Below, piece after piece: positions 22,980 through 30,951 of a DNA stretch of 42,311 bases (position 1 is the stretch's first letter; the number at the start of each line of letters is the position of its first letter). Made by a program: the position numbers and the translations under genes. The notes beneath the pieces were generated by a model. It saw nothing but the letters and a program-made list of their open reading frames with translations, was not told where the DNA came from and made no database searches. Source of the stretch: an uncultured Bacteroidales bacterium (GTDB taxonomy: Bacteria > Bacteroidota > Bacteroidia > Bacteroidales > P3); assembly GCA_947165255.1 (NCBI GenBank), contig CAMUZR010000023.1, positions 1-42,311 on the forward strand. The letters are read 5' to 3'.

Positions 22980-22983
22980 AACG

Positions 22984-24681
22984 CTATCGCTCCCTCCGCT
23001 CGATCACCTGTTTCAGCCTGTAGCGGTCGCCGGTGGCAGGGCCGATGGCGTCGATAAACTGCTGGTCGTAGCCCGGGGTGGCATAGCGGCCGCGCACAAT
23101 CTCTCCGTTTTCCGTGGGGTGGGCCACCTGGTCGTTATACTTTACAATAAGCAGCTTTGCCAGCCGGTCCCATCGTTTCATCATGCGGTCGGCGTATGCC
23201 ATGCTTTTGCCGGTAAGAAAACTCTGCCGCTCGGACGGGGTGAGGCCGGCTATGGCCTGCAGCACACTGTCCTGGTCGGCAAAATAGTAGTCCTCCAGCT
23301 CCCGTTGTGCCTCCCTCAGGTCGCCTATCATCAGCGAGTAGCGCGGGTAAATCATGTTGGCCACCCAGTTGTTCATCCAGAATGCCGACTCTGTAGAGAA
23401 CTCCCGGCGCGGGTTGTTCTCGGGGCGGAAACAGTCCGGCACCTGCCGCAGGCAGCAGTAGAGGGGTACGTAGGCCACCATGTCGGCGTCGTCGCAGTTG
23501 AACCACGTCACGCCGCCCACGTCGTCGGGCAGCCACGGGCGCATCTGGCAGGCCATGGTGAACCCCGACTGCTGCGTGGCGATGGGTCGCTCGCGGAAGT
23601 AGTCGGTGCCGTCCGAGGCCTTGAAGTGCATCGGCAGCGGGCGGATAGGCATCCCCCACGGCCCAGCGGTCATGTCGGCGGTCATGTCCAGGGCCGTGCC
23701 TTCGAAGTGGTCGCGCATGTCCCGCTGCAGGTCGCGCAGCGAGAGGGGTTCCTCCGGCCGAATCCACAGGGGTAGGTGGTCGTATTGCGTGAAATCGCCG
23801 TTCAGGTAGGGCAGATATTTATCCATCTCCTCAGCGCCCGTGTGGTGGCGGAAAAAGCTCCAAACGCGGGCATCGGCATAGCGAACATTCTCAAAGTCGA
23901 TCGGGCAATAGGCGTCGCGGAATGAAAACTCTTCGTCGCGTCCCGAGAAGTAGCCCTTCTCGCGGGCAAAGGCAATCACGTCTTCGGCATAGAGGCACTT
24001 CACTTCGGGCCTATGCAGGTGCTTGAACCCTTTGCTGCTGAGGCTCTCGTAGCTCCGCCGTTTTTCCAGCGGGAACTGACGTATGCGGCTCAGGTTGGCA
24101 TGGGCACAGATGCAGTCGTCCGGCACTCGCAGGGCCACCCATACCGCGCCCATGCGCCCCGGCCCCTTGCCTATGATTTCCATGATCCATGCCTCTTCGG
24201 GGTCGCACACCGTGATGCTCTCGCCGCTGGAGTTGTAGCCGTACTGGGCCACCAGTTCCGCCATGCAGCGGATGGCGTCGCGCGCCGTGGCCGAACGTTG
24301 CAGGGCCAGCCGCATCAGGCTGAAATAGTCCAGCAGCCCCTCCTGGTCGACCAACTCCAGGCGGCCGTCGAATGTGGTCTCCACGATTGTCACCTGCCGC
24401 TCATTCATCAGCCCCACCACATTATAGGTATACTCCACTTGATCCACAAAGCGCCCCTCGTGACGGGGTCCCCACCCGTGGATGGCAATCTTCTCGCCCG
24501 CCTCATGTCGCCCGCCGGGTGAGTAGAACAGCGAGCCCGAAAAGCCGAATCCGTCGCAGTTGTAAGTGCACATCACGCTGCCGTCTTTGGAGGCTTTCTT
24601 TCCCACTATCAGATTGGTGCAGGCCATGGCGGGCGTGGCGCCCATGGCCCAAAGCATTGCTATCAAGAGAATTTTTTTCAT
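22984..24681 (-). CDS. Peptidase family C69 dipeptidase
   Basis: A 565-residue secreted or periplasmic peptidase that cleaves dipeptides. I place the start at 24681 (MKKILLIAMLWAMGATPAMA), a clean signal peptide; the frame extends 13 codons further but into repeat DNA. Cleavage after ALA20 of TPAMA exposes C21 of CTNLIVGKKASKDGSVM, which should be the N-terminal nucleophile of this Ntn-hydrolase family. GYNSSGESITVCDPEEAWIMEI and the later AHANLSRIRQFP match C69/PepD-like enzymes, and total length fits Bacteroidota members. Directly upstream lies the AT-rich repeat pair, whose end supplies a promoter-like TAATTTTG box within 20 bases of the start codon, so the leader would be very short. Confidence 0.93.
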   Translation of the reverse strand: MKKILLIAMLWAMGATPAMACTNLIVGKKASKDGSVMCTYNCDGFGFSGSLFYSPGGRHEAGEKIAIHGWGPRHEGRFVDQVEYTYNVVGLMNERQVTIVETTFDGRLELVDQEGLLDYFSLMRLALQRSATARDAIRCMAELVAQYGYNSSGESITVCDPEEAWIMEIIGKGPGRMGAVWVALRVPDDCICAHANLSRIRQFPLEKRRSYESLSSKGFKHLHRPEVKCLYAEDVIAFAREKGYFSGRDEEFSFRDAYCPIDFENVRYADARVWSFFRHHTGAEEMDKYLPYLNGDFTQYDHLPLWIRPEEPLSLRDLQRDMRDHFEGTALDMTADMTAGPWGMPIRPLPMHFKASDGTDYFRERPIATQQSGFTMACQMRPWLPDDVGGVTWFNCDDADMVAYVPLYCCLRQVPDCFRPENNPRREFSTESAFWMNNWVANMIYPRYSLMIGDLREAQRELEDYYFADQDSVLQAIAGLTPSERQSFLTGKSMAYADRMMKRWDRLAKLLIVKYNDQVAHPTENGEIVRGRYATPGYDQQFIDAIGPATGDRYRLKQVIERRER

Positions 24682-24803
24682 AAGTCGGTAAGCAAAATTA
24701 ATATGCATATCTTTTAACACGAATTATCATGAATTATCCATTAATTATCATTAATGGTCAATTAGATGGAAATTTTATGTAAAATAAATTTGAGCAATTA
24801 CTT
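24682..24803. repeat. AT-rich ~122-bp repeat, copy A (type 1)
   Basis: The unit begins AAGTCGGTAAGCAAAATTAA and ends GAGCAATTACTT. It contains the hairpin CCATTAAT-TATC-ATTAATGG. Type 1 has ATGCATATCTTTTAACACG. The minus strand carries TAATTTTG (24700-24693), a -7-like box pointing at the C69 gene. Confidence 0.9.
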
Positions 24804-24927
24804 AAGTCGGTAAGCAAAATTAATGTGCATATTGTTTAAACACGAATTACCATTAATAATCCATTAATTTAAAATTAATGGTCAATTAGATGGCAATTAT
24901 ATGTAAAATAAATTTGAGCAATTACTT
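24804..24927. repeat. AT-rich ~124-bp repeat, copy B (type 2)
   Basis: Directly adjacent to copy A in the same orientation. Type 2 has GTGCATATTGTTTAAACACG. Its central hairpin is CCATTAATTT/AAAATTAATGG, differing from A but still self-complementary. Confidence 0.9.
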
Positions 24928-24930
24928 AAA

Positions 24931-25920
24931 CTATTTTTTGTGTAGGGTGATAAGGGTGATTTCGGAGGGACAGTTGATGCGCATCGGCATCGTGCAGCCG
25001 ATGCCGGCATTCACGTATATCGTCTGCCCGTCGCTGTCATAGCGCCCGGCTGCCTGCCTGAACATCCAGGAGGCGGGTGTCCACCCCAGTATGCGGAACT
25101 GTGCGGCATGGGTGTGTCCGCTCAGCGTCAGGGCTATGTCGGTCTTCTTCAGCACCTCGGCCTCCCAGTGGCTGGGGTCGTGGCTGAGGAGGATGCGGAA
25201 ACCGCCAGTGCCTTGCACGGCCTTGCCGAGGTCGCCGCGGTCCACGGTGCTAAAGCCCTGTCCCGAGCCGTGTATATTGTCCACGCCCACCACCGTCAGG
25301 CTGTCCTGCCCGCGGTGCAGCACCCAGTGCTGGTTGCGCAGCAGGTGCCACCCCAACGTCTGGCGCTCATATTTCACCAGCGAGTCCACCTCCTGCTCTC
25401 GGCGCATTGGCTGGTCGCGGAAGCTGTAGATGAAAAAATCGTGGTTGCCCAAGGTGCTCGCCACCCCGTCGCGGGACTTCAGCCTTTGCAGCACCGGCGT
25501 ATAGGACCGCGCCTCCTCCACGCTCAGCGATACCAAGTCGCCCGTGAAGCAAATCAGGTCGGGGTGTAGCGCGTTGATGCTGTCCACGATGCGCTGCAAC
25601 TGCTCGGGTTTGTCGTCGAAGGTGCCCAGGTGCAGGTCGCTGATATGCACTATGCGGTAGCCATCGAAGGCCTCGGGCACATCTGCGTGGCTGTAGTCCA
25701 CCGCCACCGTTTCCTGTTGCCAGCGGCCTATGAAAATGCCGTAGGACAACACTGCCCATGCCAGCACCACCAGCCCTGCCGCCACCCACCCAAAGGGGGC
25801 GTAGGGCAGACGGTAGTGGAAGCAAAGCCCCACTGTCCGGCCCAGCAGCCACAGCACATGGGGTATGAGCGCCAGCACCACGCTCAGCGCCACCATGAAT
25901 TTGGTCATAAAAGTAATCAT
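24931..25920 (-). CDS. Membrane-anchored metallophosphoesterase
   Basis: A 329-residue calcineurin-like phosphoesterase. Two N-terminal membrane helices (about residues 7-30 and 44-64) precede the catalytic domain. All metal-binding motifs are present: DLH (D95, H97), TGDLVS, LGNHDFF, LSHDPSHW and SGHTHAAQF. It resembles YkuE/YaeI-type enzymes, some of which hydrolyse UDP-2,3-diacylglucosamine in lipid A synthesis (LpxG-like); the substrate here is unknown. The domain faces the cytoplasm or periplasm depending on helix orientation. It is followed by a repeat pair. The EamA-type transporter gene ends 42 bases upstream, so the two may be co-transcribed. Confidence 0.92.
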   Translation of the reverse strand: MITFMTKFMVALSVVLALIPHVLWLLGRTVGLCFHYRLPYAPFGWVAAGLVVLAWAVLSYGIFIGRWQQETVAVDYSHADVPEAFDGYRIVHISDLHLGTFDDKPEQLQRIVDSINALHPDLICFTGDLVSLSVEEARSYTPVLQRLKSRDGVASTLGNHDFFIYSFRDQPMRREQEVDSLVKYERQTLGWHLLRNQHWVLHRGQDSLTVVGVDNIHGSGQGFSTVDRGDLGKAVQGTGGFRILLSHDPSHWEAEVLKKTDIALTLSGHTHAAQFRILGWTPASWMFRQAAGRYDSDGQTIYVNAGIGCTMPMRINCPSEITLITLHKK

Positions 25921-25962
25921 AGGTACTCTTTAGCTTTAAGATAGTAATTTCAACAAAGGTGT

Positions 25963-26862
25963 TCACTCCTGCCTGGCACGGCTGCGGTTGACGACGGCCA
26001 CGCCGACAAACACCATCACCGCCGCCAGCACTTTCATCCACGTCAGCCGGTCCATGCCCAGCGCCACACCCACTACGCTGGCTATGATGGGCTGCAGATA
26101 GTTGTACATGCTCACCAGCGTGGGCCTTATGCGTTGCTGCCCAACGGGAATGAGAAAATAGGCCACAAAGGTGGCAAAGAAAACCAGATAGGCCACCTCC
26201 CACCAGACGGGTCCCGGAATGGCCGCATAGTCCAGCGTTGCCACGCCCCTGGCCGAGAAAGGCAGGATAAGCACCAGCGCAAACAGGAACATCCACTTCA
26301 TCAGCGTCACCACGCTGTAGCGCCGGATAATGGGGCGGCAGATGCCCAGGTAGAGGGCAAAGCACAGCGCGTTCAGCACCACCAGCGCAATGCCCATGGG
26401 GCTGGAATGCTCCACTCCGCCGGTATGTGTGGATTGCAGTATCAGCCACACCACGCCGCCGAAACTCAGCGCCACGCCCCCCGCCTTTTTCCAAGTGATG
26501 GGCTCTTTGAGGAAGATGGCGGCCACAAACATGGTCATGATGGGGGTGATGGAGTTGACCACCGACAGGTCGATGGGGGCCGTCATGGAGATGGCGTAGA
26601 GGAACGTCATCTGCGGCAGTATGAGGCCGAGGACCGATGCCCCCAGCATGCCCAGCAGGTCGCGCCACGGCACCCGCTCCCGCTTGGTGAAAAGGCTCAG
26701 CAGCCAGAACAGCGCCGCCGCGCAGGCCGCCCGGAAAGTGAAAAGCACCGTGGGCGACAGCTCGCCCTGGTTGGCTATGTCCTTACAAAATATGATGTTA
26801 AGCCCAAAGATGGCATAGGCTCCAAAACAGGCCAGATGGCCGATAAGTTGACGACGGTTCAT
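25963..26862 (-). CDS. EamA/DMT-family transporter
   Basis: A 299-residue integral membrane protein from the ATG at 26862 (MNRRQLIGHLACFGAYAIFG). The frame extends 22 codons upstream, but that part is hydrophilic and not family-like. Ten membrane helices in two EamA halves are visible: LSPTVLFTFRAACAAALFWLLSLF, LLGMLGASVLGLILPQMTFLYA, LSVVNSITPIMTMFVAAIFLKEPITW in the first, and LYLGICRPIIRRYSVVTLMKW through LVSMYNYLQPIIASVVGVALG in the second. The ITPIMTMFVAAIFLKEPITWKK and YLQPIIASVVGVALGMDRLTW blocks are the conserved end of each half. It exports small metabolites of unknown kind. Confidence 0.93.
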   Translation of the reverse strand: MNRRQLIGHLACFGAYAIFGLNIIFCKDIANQGELSPTVLFTFRAACAAALFWLLSLFTKRERVPWRDLLGMLGASVLGLILPQMTFLYAISMTAPIDLSVVNSITPIMTMFVAAIFLKEPITWKKAGGVALSFGGVVWLILQSTHTGGVEHSSPMGIALVVLNALCFALYLGICRPIIRRYSVVTLMKWMFLFALVLILPFSARGVATLDYAAIPGPVWWEVAYLVFFATFVAYFLIPVGQQRIRPTLVSMYNYLQPIIASVVGVALGMDRLTWMKVLAAVMVFVGVAVVNRSRARQE

Positions 26863-26948
26863 GAGGTTCTGTCGGGTACTGGTGCTGAGTGCTGAATGGT
26901 GAGCGGCTGTCGCCCCTCGTAGAATCACTATTCAAAACTCAGAACTAT

Positions 26949-28391
26949 TTAAAGCTTCCCTTTGTAAATATTGTCCATAAAGAGGCCCACGCGGTTGATA
27001 ACCGGGCAGGCGCGGCAGCCCGTGAAACGGATGCGCACCCCCTTGGTGGTGTAGGTGTCGGTGAGCAGGATGCGCTTGTAGCCGATAGTGGTGGGCGTGG
27101 CAATGGTCTGCCACTTGCCGCCGACGAGCACCTGCACCTCAAAGTTCTCCACCCGCTGACCGAGCGGAATATACTCTTGCAGCATCACGCGGTTGAAAGT
27201 GACCGCCTTGGCAAAGGAGAGGGTGAGGGTGGGCTGCAGGCACCAGTTGTCCACCGCCCAGTACTTATGGTAATGGGTGTCCACCACATTGGCGGCGCGG
27301 TAGGCCTTCATGCCCTCGCCCCGCACGTTGGAGGCGTAGACGTAGGCCTGGCGGGCCAGGTCGTTGCTGAAAATGTCGTCCAGCGCTCTGCGGAATTCCA
27401 CCACCCGGACCGAATCCTCGGAGTCAATCAGCCCCCGGCGGTCGGGCGGCACATTCAGCAGCAGCACCGCGTTGCGCCCCACGCTGGTGTAGTAGATGCC
27501 CAGCAGTTGCTGCAGGGTCTTGGGGTGTTCGTTGGTGTGGTGGAACCAGCCGTGGCGGATAGACACATCTACCTCGGCGGGGATATAGTACTTGCCGTCG
27601 CGCTCGCCTTGGTTCAGCACCTCCAGCGCCGGAGCGAAGGGGCCGGGCTGATAGCCGTCGGTGCTCAGGCGCGACCAGCAGGTCTCACCGTTGACGCCCT
27701 CCTCGTTGCCTATCCAGTGGCAGCCAGGTCCCACGTCGCTGAAAATGAGCGCCTGGGGCTGAAGGCGGGCCACGGTGTGGTGAAACTGTGTCCAGTCGTA
27801 CTCCTGCTTCTTGCCGAGCGGTCCTTCGCCGTTAGCCCCGTCGAACCACTGCTCGAAAATCTCGCCATAGCGTGTCAGCGCGTGTTCCAGAGTGCGGTTG
27901 AAGGTCTCGTTGTAGCGGGGGGTGCCGTAGGTGGGCGCGTTGCGGTCCCACGGCGATATGTACAGCCCCATCTTCACCCCTCCCTCGCGGCAGGCCTGCG
28001 AGAGTTCCAGCAGCACGTCGCCCTCGCCCTGGCGCCATCCACTTTCGCGCACCGTGTGGCTGCTGGCGGGATTGGGCCAGAGGCAGAATCCGTCGTGGTG
28101 CTTGGCCGTGAGGATGATGCCACGGAAGCCGCCGGCCTTGGCCACCGCCACCCATTGGCGGCAGTCGAGCTGCGAGGGATTGAACAGGTAGGCCGACTCG
28201 TTGCCGGCACCCCACTCCTTGCCCGAGAAGGTGTTGGGACCAAAGTGGCAGAACATGTTCATCTCCATCCGCTGCCACCGCAGCTGTGCCTCCGTGGGGC
28301 AGGGTCCGAAGGGAGCCGGAGGCCTGCTCTGCGCCGATGCCCCTGCCCACAGCAGCAGCACCGACAAAAAAGTAATTGTAAATCTCAGCAT
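26949..28391 (-). CDS. GH29 alpha-L-fucosidase
   Basis: A 480-residue secreted enzyme (signal peptide MLRFTITFLSVLLLWAGASA). It should remove terminal L-fucose from host or plant glycans. GH29 landmarks are in order: RWQRMEMNMFCHFGPNTF, ILTAKHHDGFCLWPN, GLYISPWDRNAPTYG, and EIFEQWFDGANGEG with the likely nucleophile D184. The C-terminal ~120 residues (NWCLQPTLTLSFAKAVTFNRVMLQEY, GQRVENFEVQVLVGGKWQ, TKGVRIRFTGCRACPVINRVGLF) form a carbohydrate-binding F5/8 type C-like domain. The mature N-terminus lacks a lipobox, so it is periplasmic or secreted. No SusC/D genes are adjacent. Confidence 0.95.
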   Translation of the reverse strand: MLRFTITFLSVLLLWAGASAQSRPPAPFGPCPTEAQLRWQRMEMNMFCHFGPNTFSGKEWGAGNESAYLFNPSQLDCRQWVAVAKAGGFRGIILTAKHHDGFCLWPNPASSHTVRESGWRQGEGDVLLELSQACREGGVKMGLYISPWDRNAPTYGTPRYNETFNRTLEHALTRYGEIFEQWFDGANGEGPLGKKQEYDWTQFHHTVARLQPQALIFSDVGPGCHWIGNEEGVNGETCWSRLSTDGYQPGPFAPALEVLNQGERDGKYYIPAEVDVSIRHGWFHHTNEHPKTLQQLLGIYYTSVGRNAVLLLNVPPDRRGLIDSEDSVRVVEFRRALDDIFSNDLARQAYVYASNVRGEGMKAYRAANVVDTHYHKYWAVDNWCLQPTLTLSFAKAVTFNRVMLQEYIPLGQRVENFEVQVLVGGKWQTIATPTTIGYKRILLTDTYTTKGVRIRFTGCRACPVINRVGLFMDNIYKGKL

Positions 28392-28713
28392 AAATGTTTT
28401 GTGTTCAATTAATTGTTGTATGCGACAATGAATATCGACTCCTTTCTAATGAATATCAGTCCATTAGAAAGCATGTCACATAGGCATTGCCCTATTGCAA
28501 AGTACGTGAAATTTCTTGATATAGGCAAACATTTCTCAGGTTTTCTTCCCAACCGGCCCTGGTCGGCCTCCCGCCAACGATGCTGTGCGGTCATATTCCC
28601 GCCCACCGGCCGGTTGCCTTATCTTCCATTTCCGGCTGCCACACAAATGTCAAGCTCCGTATTTGCCGTTTGAAGGCATATCTGTCCACCACCCCCAAGC
28701 CGGGTGTGGGCAA
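28392..28713. other. Intergenic, one 10-bp stem-loop
   Basis: CTTTCTAATG (28442-28451) pairs with CATTAGAAAG (28462-28471), 51 bases upstream of the fucosidase start codon. The rest shows no credible gene. A 60-residue frame at 28591-28773 on the minus strand starts inside the mirrored repeat described next. Confidence 0.4.
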
Positions 28714-28855
28714 GCATAACCCTTCCCGTTGTTTCGCCATTTGATTTGCATTTAGTTTGCATTTAGTTTGCATTTTGTTTATGTTTGATTAATAAAAAAA
28801 GGGATAAATATAGGTCAAATGCAAATGAAATGCCGTCGCAAGGGCGAGGCTATGC
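28714..28855. repeat. Mirrored pair of ATGCAAAT...TATGC arms
   Basis: Read outward, the left arm (28751-28714, minus) and right arm (28819-28855, plus) both begin ATGCAAAT, have AAATG-CG and CAA/GGG, and end TATGC; roughly three quarters of bases match. They flank an AT-rich centre. The left side also has an 11-bp tandem repeat (TTTGCATTTAG). In matching frames the arms encode NANQMAKQREG and NANEMPSQGRG. Confidence 0.55.
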
Positions 28856-28949
28856 GACGGCGGCAGGGACGTGGCGGAGGGGTGCGGATGATGCACTTCG
28901 ATCAGTCGATGGACGGGTGGGGCTGGTCGATTGCTGGCGATGGGTTGGC
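28856..28949. other. Short gap, no gene seen
   Basis: GC-rich sequence between the mirrored repeat and the broken gene. No regulatory site is recognised. Confidence 0.3.
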
Positions 28950-29356
28950 CTATCTGCCGTATTCGGTTGTGATATGGGTGTTGGAAAGGGTGACGCTGCT
29001 GCGTGGTTGCCATTGGTCCTTGTAGGCGGTCTCTTTGTCGACGGGGTTGGGTATGGCGCAAACTATGTCGTGGCCGGTCTGGAGGTCTTGGATGGCGGTG
29101 TATCGGCGTGGGGCCGGAGGTGGGGGTCGATGGTGTAGAGGCTGTCGGGGGGCTGGCCCTACTCGGGGTGGGAAGCATGGATTTCGGCCCTGAGGATGGG
29201 GCCGTAGGCGACGTGTTGGGTTTGGGAGAGGCGGCAGCAGTCGAGGGCCAGGTAATGGGTTTTGCCGAGGATGTATGAGGCGTGTTTGTCCACTACTAGG
29301 TGCGAGGTCGTAAAGAGGTAGGGTCGGAGGGAGGTCTTCAGGCTGGGCTTGGCCAT
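28950..29356 (-). pseudogene. Broken small gene after the thioesterase
   Basis: The ATG at 29356 lies 10 bases after the thioesterase stop. The frame reads MAKPSLKTSLRPYLFTTSHL and on through KTHYLALDCCRLSQTQHVAYGP to an early TAG at 29161-29159. Coding-like sequence goes on (GQPPDSLYTIDPHL). A frameshift near 29110-29125 then gives YTAIQDLQTGHDIVCAIPNP and KETAYKDQWQPRSSVTLSNT to a stop at 28950. The total would be about 135 residues. I do not recognise the family. One nonsense and one frameshift mutation with the rest well kept suggest recent loss, unless the sequence has errors. Confidence 0.6.
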
Positions 29357-29366
29357 AGGATGGTTG

Positions 29367-29753
29367 TCATTGCATCTTGGCGTCGATTTTGGCTTGGAAC
29401 TTGGCGCTGTCGATTAAGAAGCGTTCGTGGCGCCCTTCGCCGATGAGGCCGCACTGGTCGTAGGCCTTGACGTCGAACACTAGCCGACGGCGGTCGACCT
29501 CTACCAGCTGGCTCTCGCACCACACGCGCATGCCTACGGGGGTGGCGGCGCTGTGGGTGACGTTGACTAGGGTGCCCACGGTGCCCTGCCCCTCTTCCAG
29601 ATAGGGCAGCACACTCTCGTAGCAGGTTTGCTCGATGAGGGCAATCATCATGGGGGTGGCGAATACTTTGACTAGGCCGCTCCCGATGTGTGCGGCGGTG
29701 AGTTCGTCGGTGACCGTGCGTTCGAGACGGCCTTTAATGCCTGTTGTTATCAT
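29367..29753 (-). CDS. FlK-like hotdog thioesterase
   Basis: A 128-residue single hotdog-fold protein of the fluoroacetyl-CoA-thioesterase-like group. The family pattern is clear: VFATPMMIALIEQTCYESVLPYL, then GTVGTLVNVTHSAATPVGMRVWCESQL, then RRRLVFDVKAYDQCGLIGEGRHERFLI. The T of ATPMM, the E of IEQ and the H of VTHSA correspond to the catalytic Thr, Glu and His of FlK. The natural substrate is probably an ordinary acyl-CoA. It is the first gene after the second AT-rich repeat pair and is followed by a broken small gene. It is cytoplasmic. Confidence 0.9.
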   Translation of the reverse strand: MITTGIKGRLERTVTDELTAAHIGSGLVKVFATPMMIALIEQTCYESVLPYLEEGQGTVGTLVNVTHSAATPVGMRVWCESQLVEVDRRRLVFDVKAYDQCGLIGEGRHERFLIDSAKFQAKIDAKMQ

Positions 29754-29779
29754 GTTGTTTTTTCAATTTGTGTTATGAT

Positions 29780-29903
29780 AAGTCGGTAAGCAAAATTAAT
29801 GTGCATATTGTTTAAACACGAATTACCATTAATAATCCATTAATTATCATTAATGGTCAATTAGATGGAAATTATATGTAAAATATATTTGAGCAATTAC
29901 TTA
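29780..29903. repeat. AT-rich ~124-bp repeat, copy C (type 2)
   Basis: Same unit as at 24804, with GTGCATATTGTTTAAACACG and the hairpin CCATTAAT-TATC-ATTAATGG. Its minus strand carries TAATTTTG 40-50 bases upstream of the thioesterase start codon. Confidence 0.9.
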
Positions 29904-30020
29904 AGTCGGTAAGCAAAATTAATATGCATATCTTTTAACACGAATTATCATGAATTATCCATTAATTAAATGGTCAATTAGATGGCAATTATATGTAAAA
30001 TAAATTTGAGCAATTACTTA
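29904..30020. repeat. AT-rich ~117-bp repeat, copy D (type 1)
   Basis: Adjacent to copy C, same orientation, type 1 (ATGCATATCTTTTAACACG). Its central hairpin is shortened to CCATT-AATTA-AATGG but still pairs. Confidence 0.9.
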
Positions 30021-30079
30021 GTAGGATGGGTAGGGTGAAAGCGTGCGGTGGCGGCTGCGCACCCACTCTTTGCTGTGCA

Positions 30080-30928
30080 CTATCGTAGTTCGGTCATTTC
30101 GAGTGGGAGGTCGGTGGTGATGAGGTCTACGCCCAGCTCTTTCATCTGTAGGGCTATCTTGACATCGTTCACCGTCCAGACGTTTACGGTCATGCCCAGT
30201 TCATGGGCTTCGGCCACCCAGTGGGGATGTTCCAGGAGGGTTTTGTAGTTGTAGTCGATGCCGTTGATGCCGAGGTGTTTCAGTTCGCGCGGTGCGCGGT
30301 CGCCGCCTAGGTATGCTATGTCGGCGTCGGGCATGATGGCTCTCAGCGCCTGGCAGACGTCAAGGCTGAAGGAGATGAAGCAGACCTGCTGTTGCAGCCC
30401 GTAGCGCTCGACGTATTCTTTGGCCATGGCTGCTGCCAGCTCGTTCTTCTCGGCCTTTAGGAGGGGCTTGATCTCGAAGAAGAGGCGGGTGGCCTTGCCG
30501 CGGTCCTGCTGCTGCCTGATGGCTTTGGCGTAGCTCTCCATAAAGATGCCCAGTGTGGGTATCGTCTCGCCGTTGGCTAGGCGGGCTCCAGGGTGTTCCA
30601 TCAGTTGGGCATGGCTCACCTCGCCCACGGCCATTCCCTGCAGCCGGGCGTCGTGGAAGACCACGGGCACGTCGTCGCCGGTCAGCTGCATGTCGAATTC
30701 GGTGCCGTAGAAGTCGTGGTCGACGGCCAGTTGCATGGCGTAGACGCTGTTCTCTGCCGAGCCGTCGTACTTGTGGAAACCGCGGTGGGCCACAATGCCC
30801 ACTTCTTTCTTGCCGGCCTGGGACGGGTTGTCATTGGTCTTTTTCTGCTGTGCCTGTGTGGCGATGGTGTTTGTCGTCAGGACCAGCAGCAGTGTGGCTA
30901 TGAGGTTCACAAAGTGTGTTCTTTTCAT
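30080..30928 (-). CDS. Glycerophosphodiester phosphodiesterase
   Basis: A 282-residue secreted GDPD-family enzyme that hydrolyses glycerophosphodiesters to sn-glycerol 3-phosphate and an alcohol. The signal peptide is MKRTHFVNLIATLLLVLTTNTIATQAQ. The catalytic start VAHRGFHKYDGSAENSV has H48, R49 and E59. GTEFDMQLTGDDVPVVFHDARL supplies the metal-binding E/D and the second histidine. The barrel continues through FFEIKPL and NVWTVNDVKIALQMKELGVDLITTDLP, the usual C-terminal hallmark. Full length fits. It starts 23 bases after recQ ends on the same strand, so it may be read with recQ, and it ends near the repeat pair. Confidence 0.95.
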   Translation of the reverse strand: MKRTHFVNLIATLLLVLTTNTIATQAQQKKTNDNPSQAGKKEVGIVAHRGFHKYDGSAENSVYAMQLAVDHDFYGTEFDMQLTGDDVPVVFHDARLQGMAVGEVSHAQLMEHPGARLANGETIPTLGIFMESYAKAIRQQQDRGKATRLFFEIKPLLKAEKNELAAAMAKEYVERYGLQQQVCFISFSLDVCQALRAIMPDADIAYLGGDRAPRELKHLGINGIDYNYKTLLEHPHWVAEAHELGMTVNVWTVNDVKIALQMKELGVDLITTDLPLEMTELR

Positions 30929-30951
30929 TATGTATTACCGATTAAAAATGA

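Noticed and set aside
24682..24927. Possible CRISPR array from repeated units
   Set aside because: The units are ~120 bp, directly adjacent, with no unique spacers and no cas genes.
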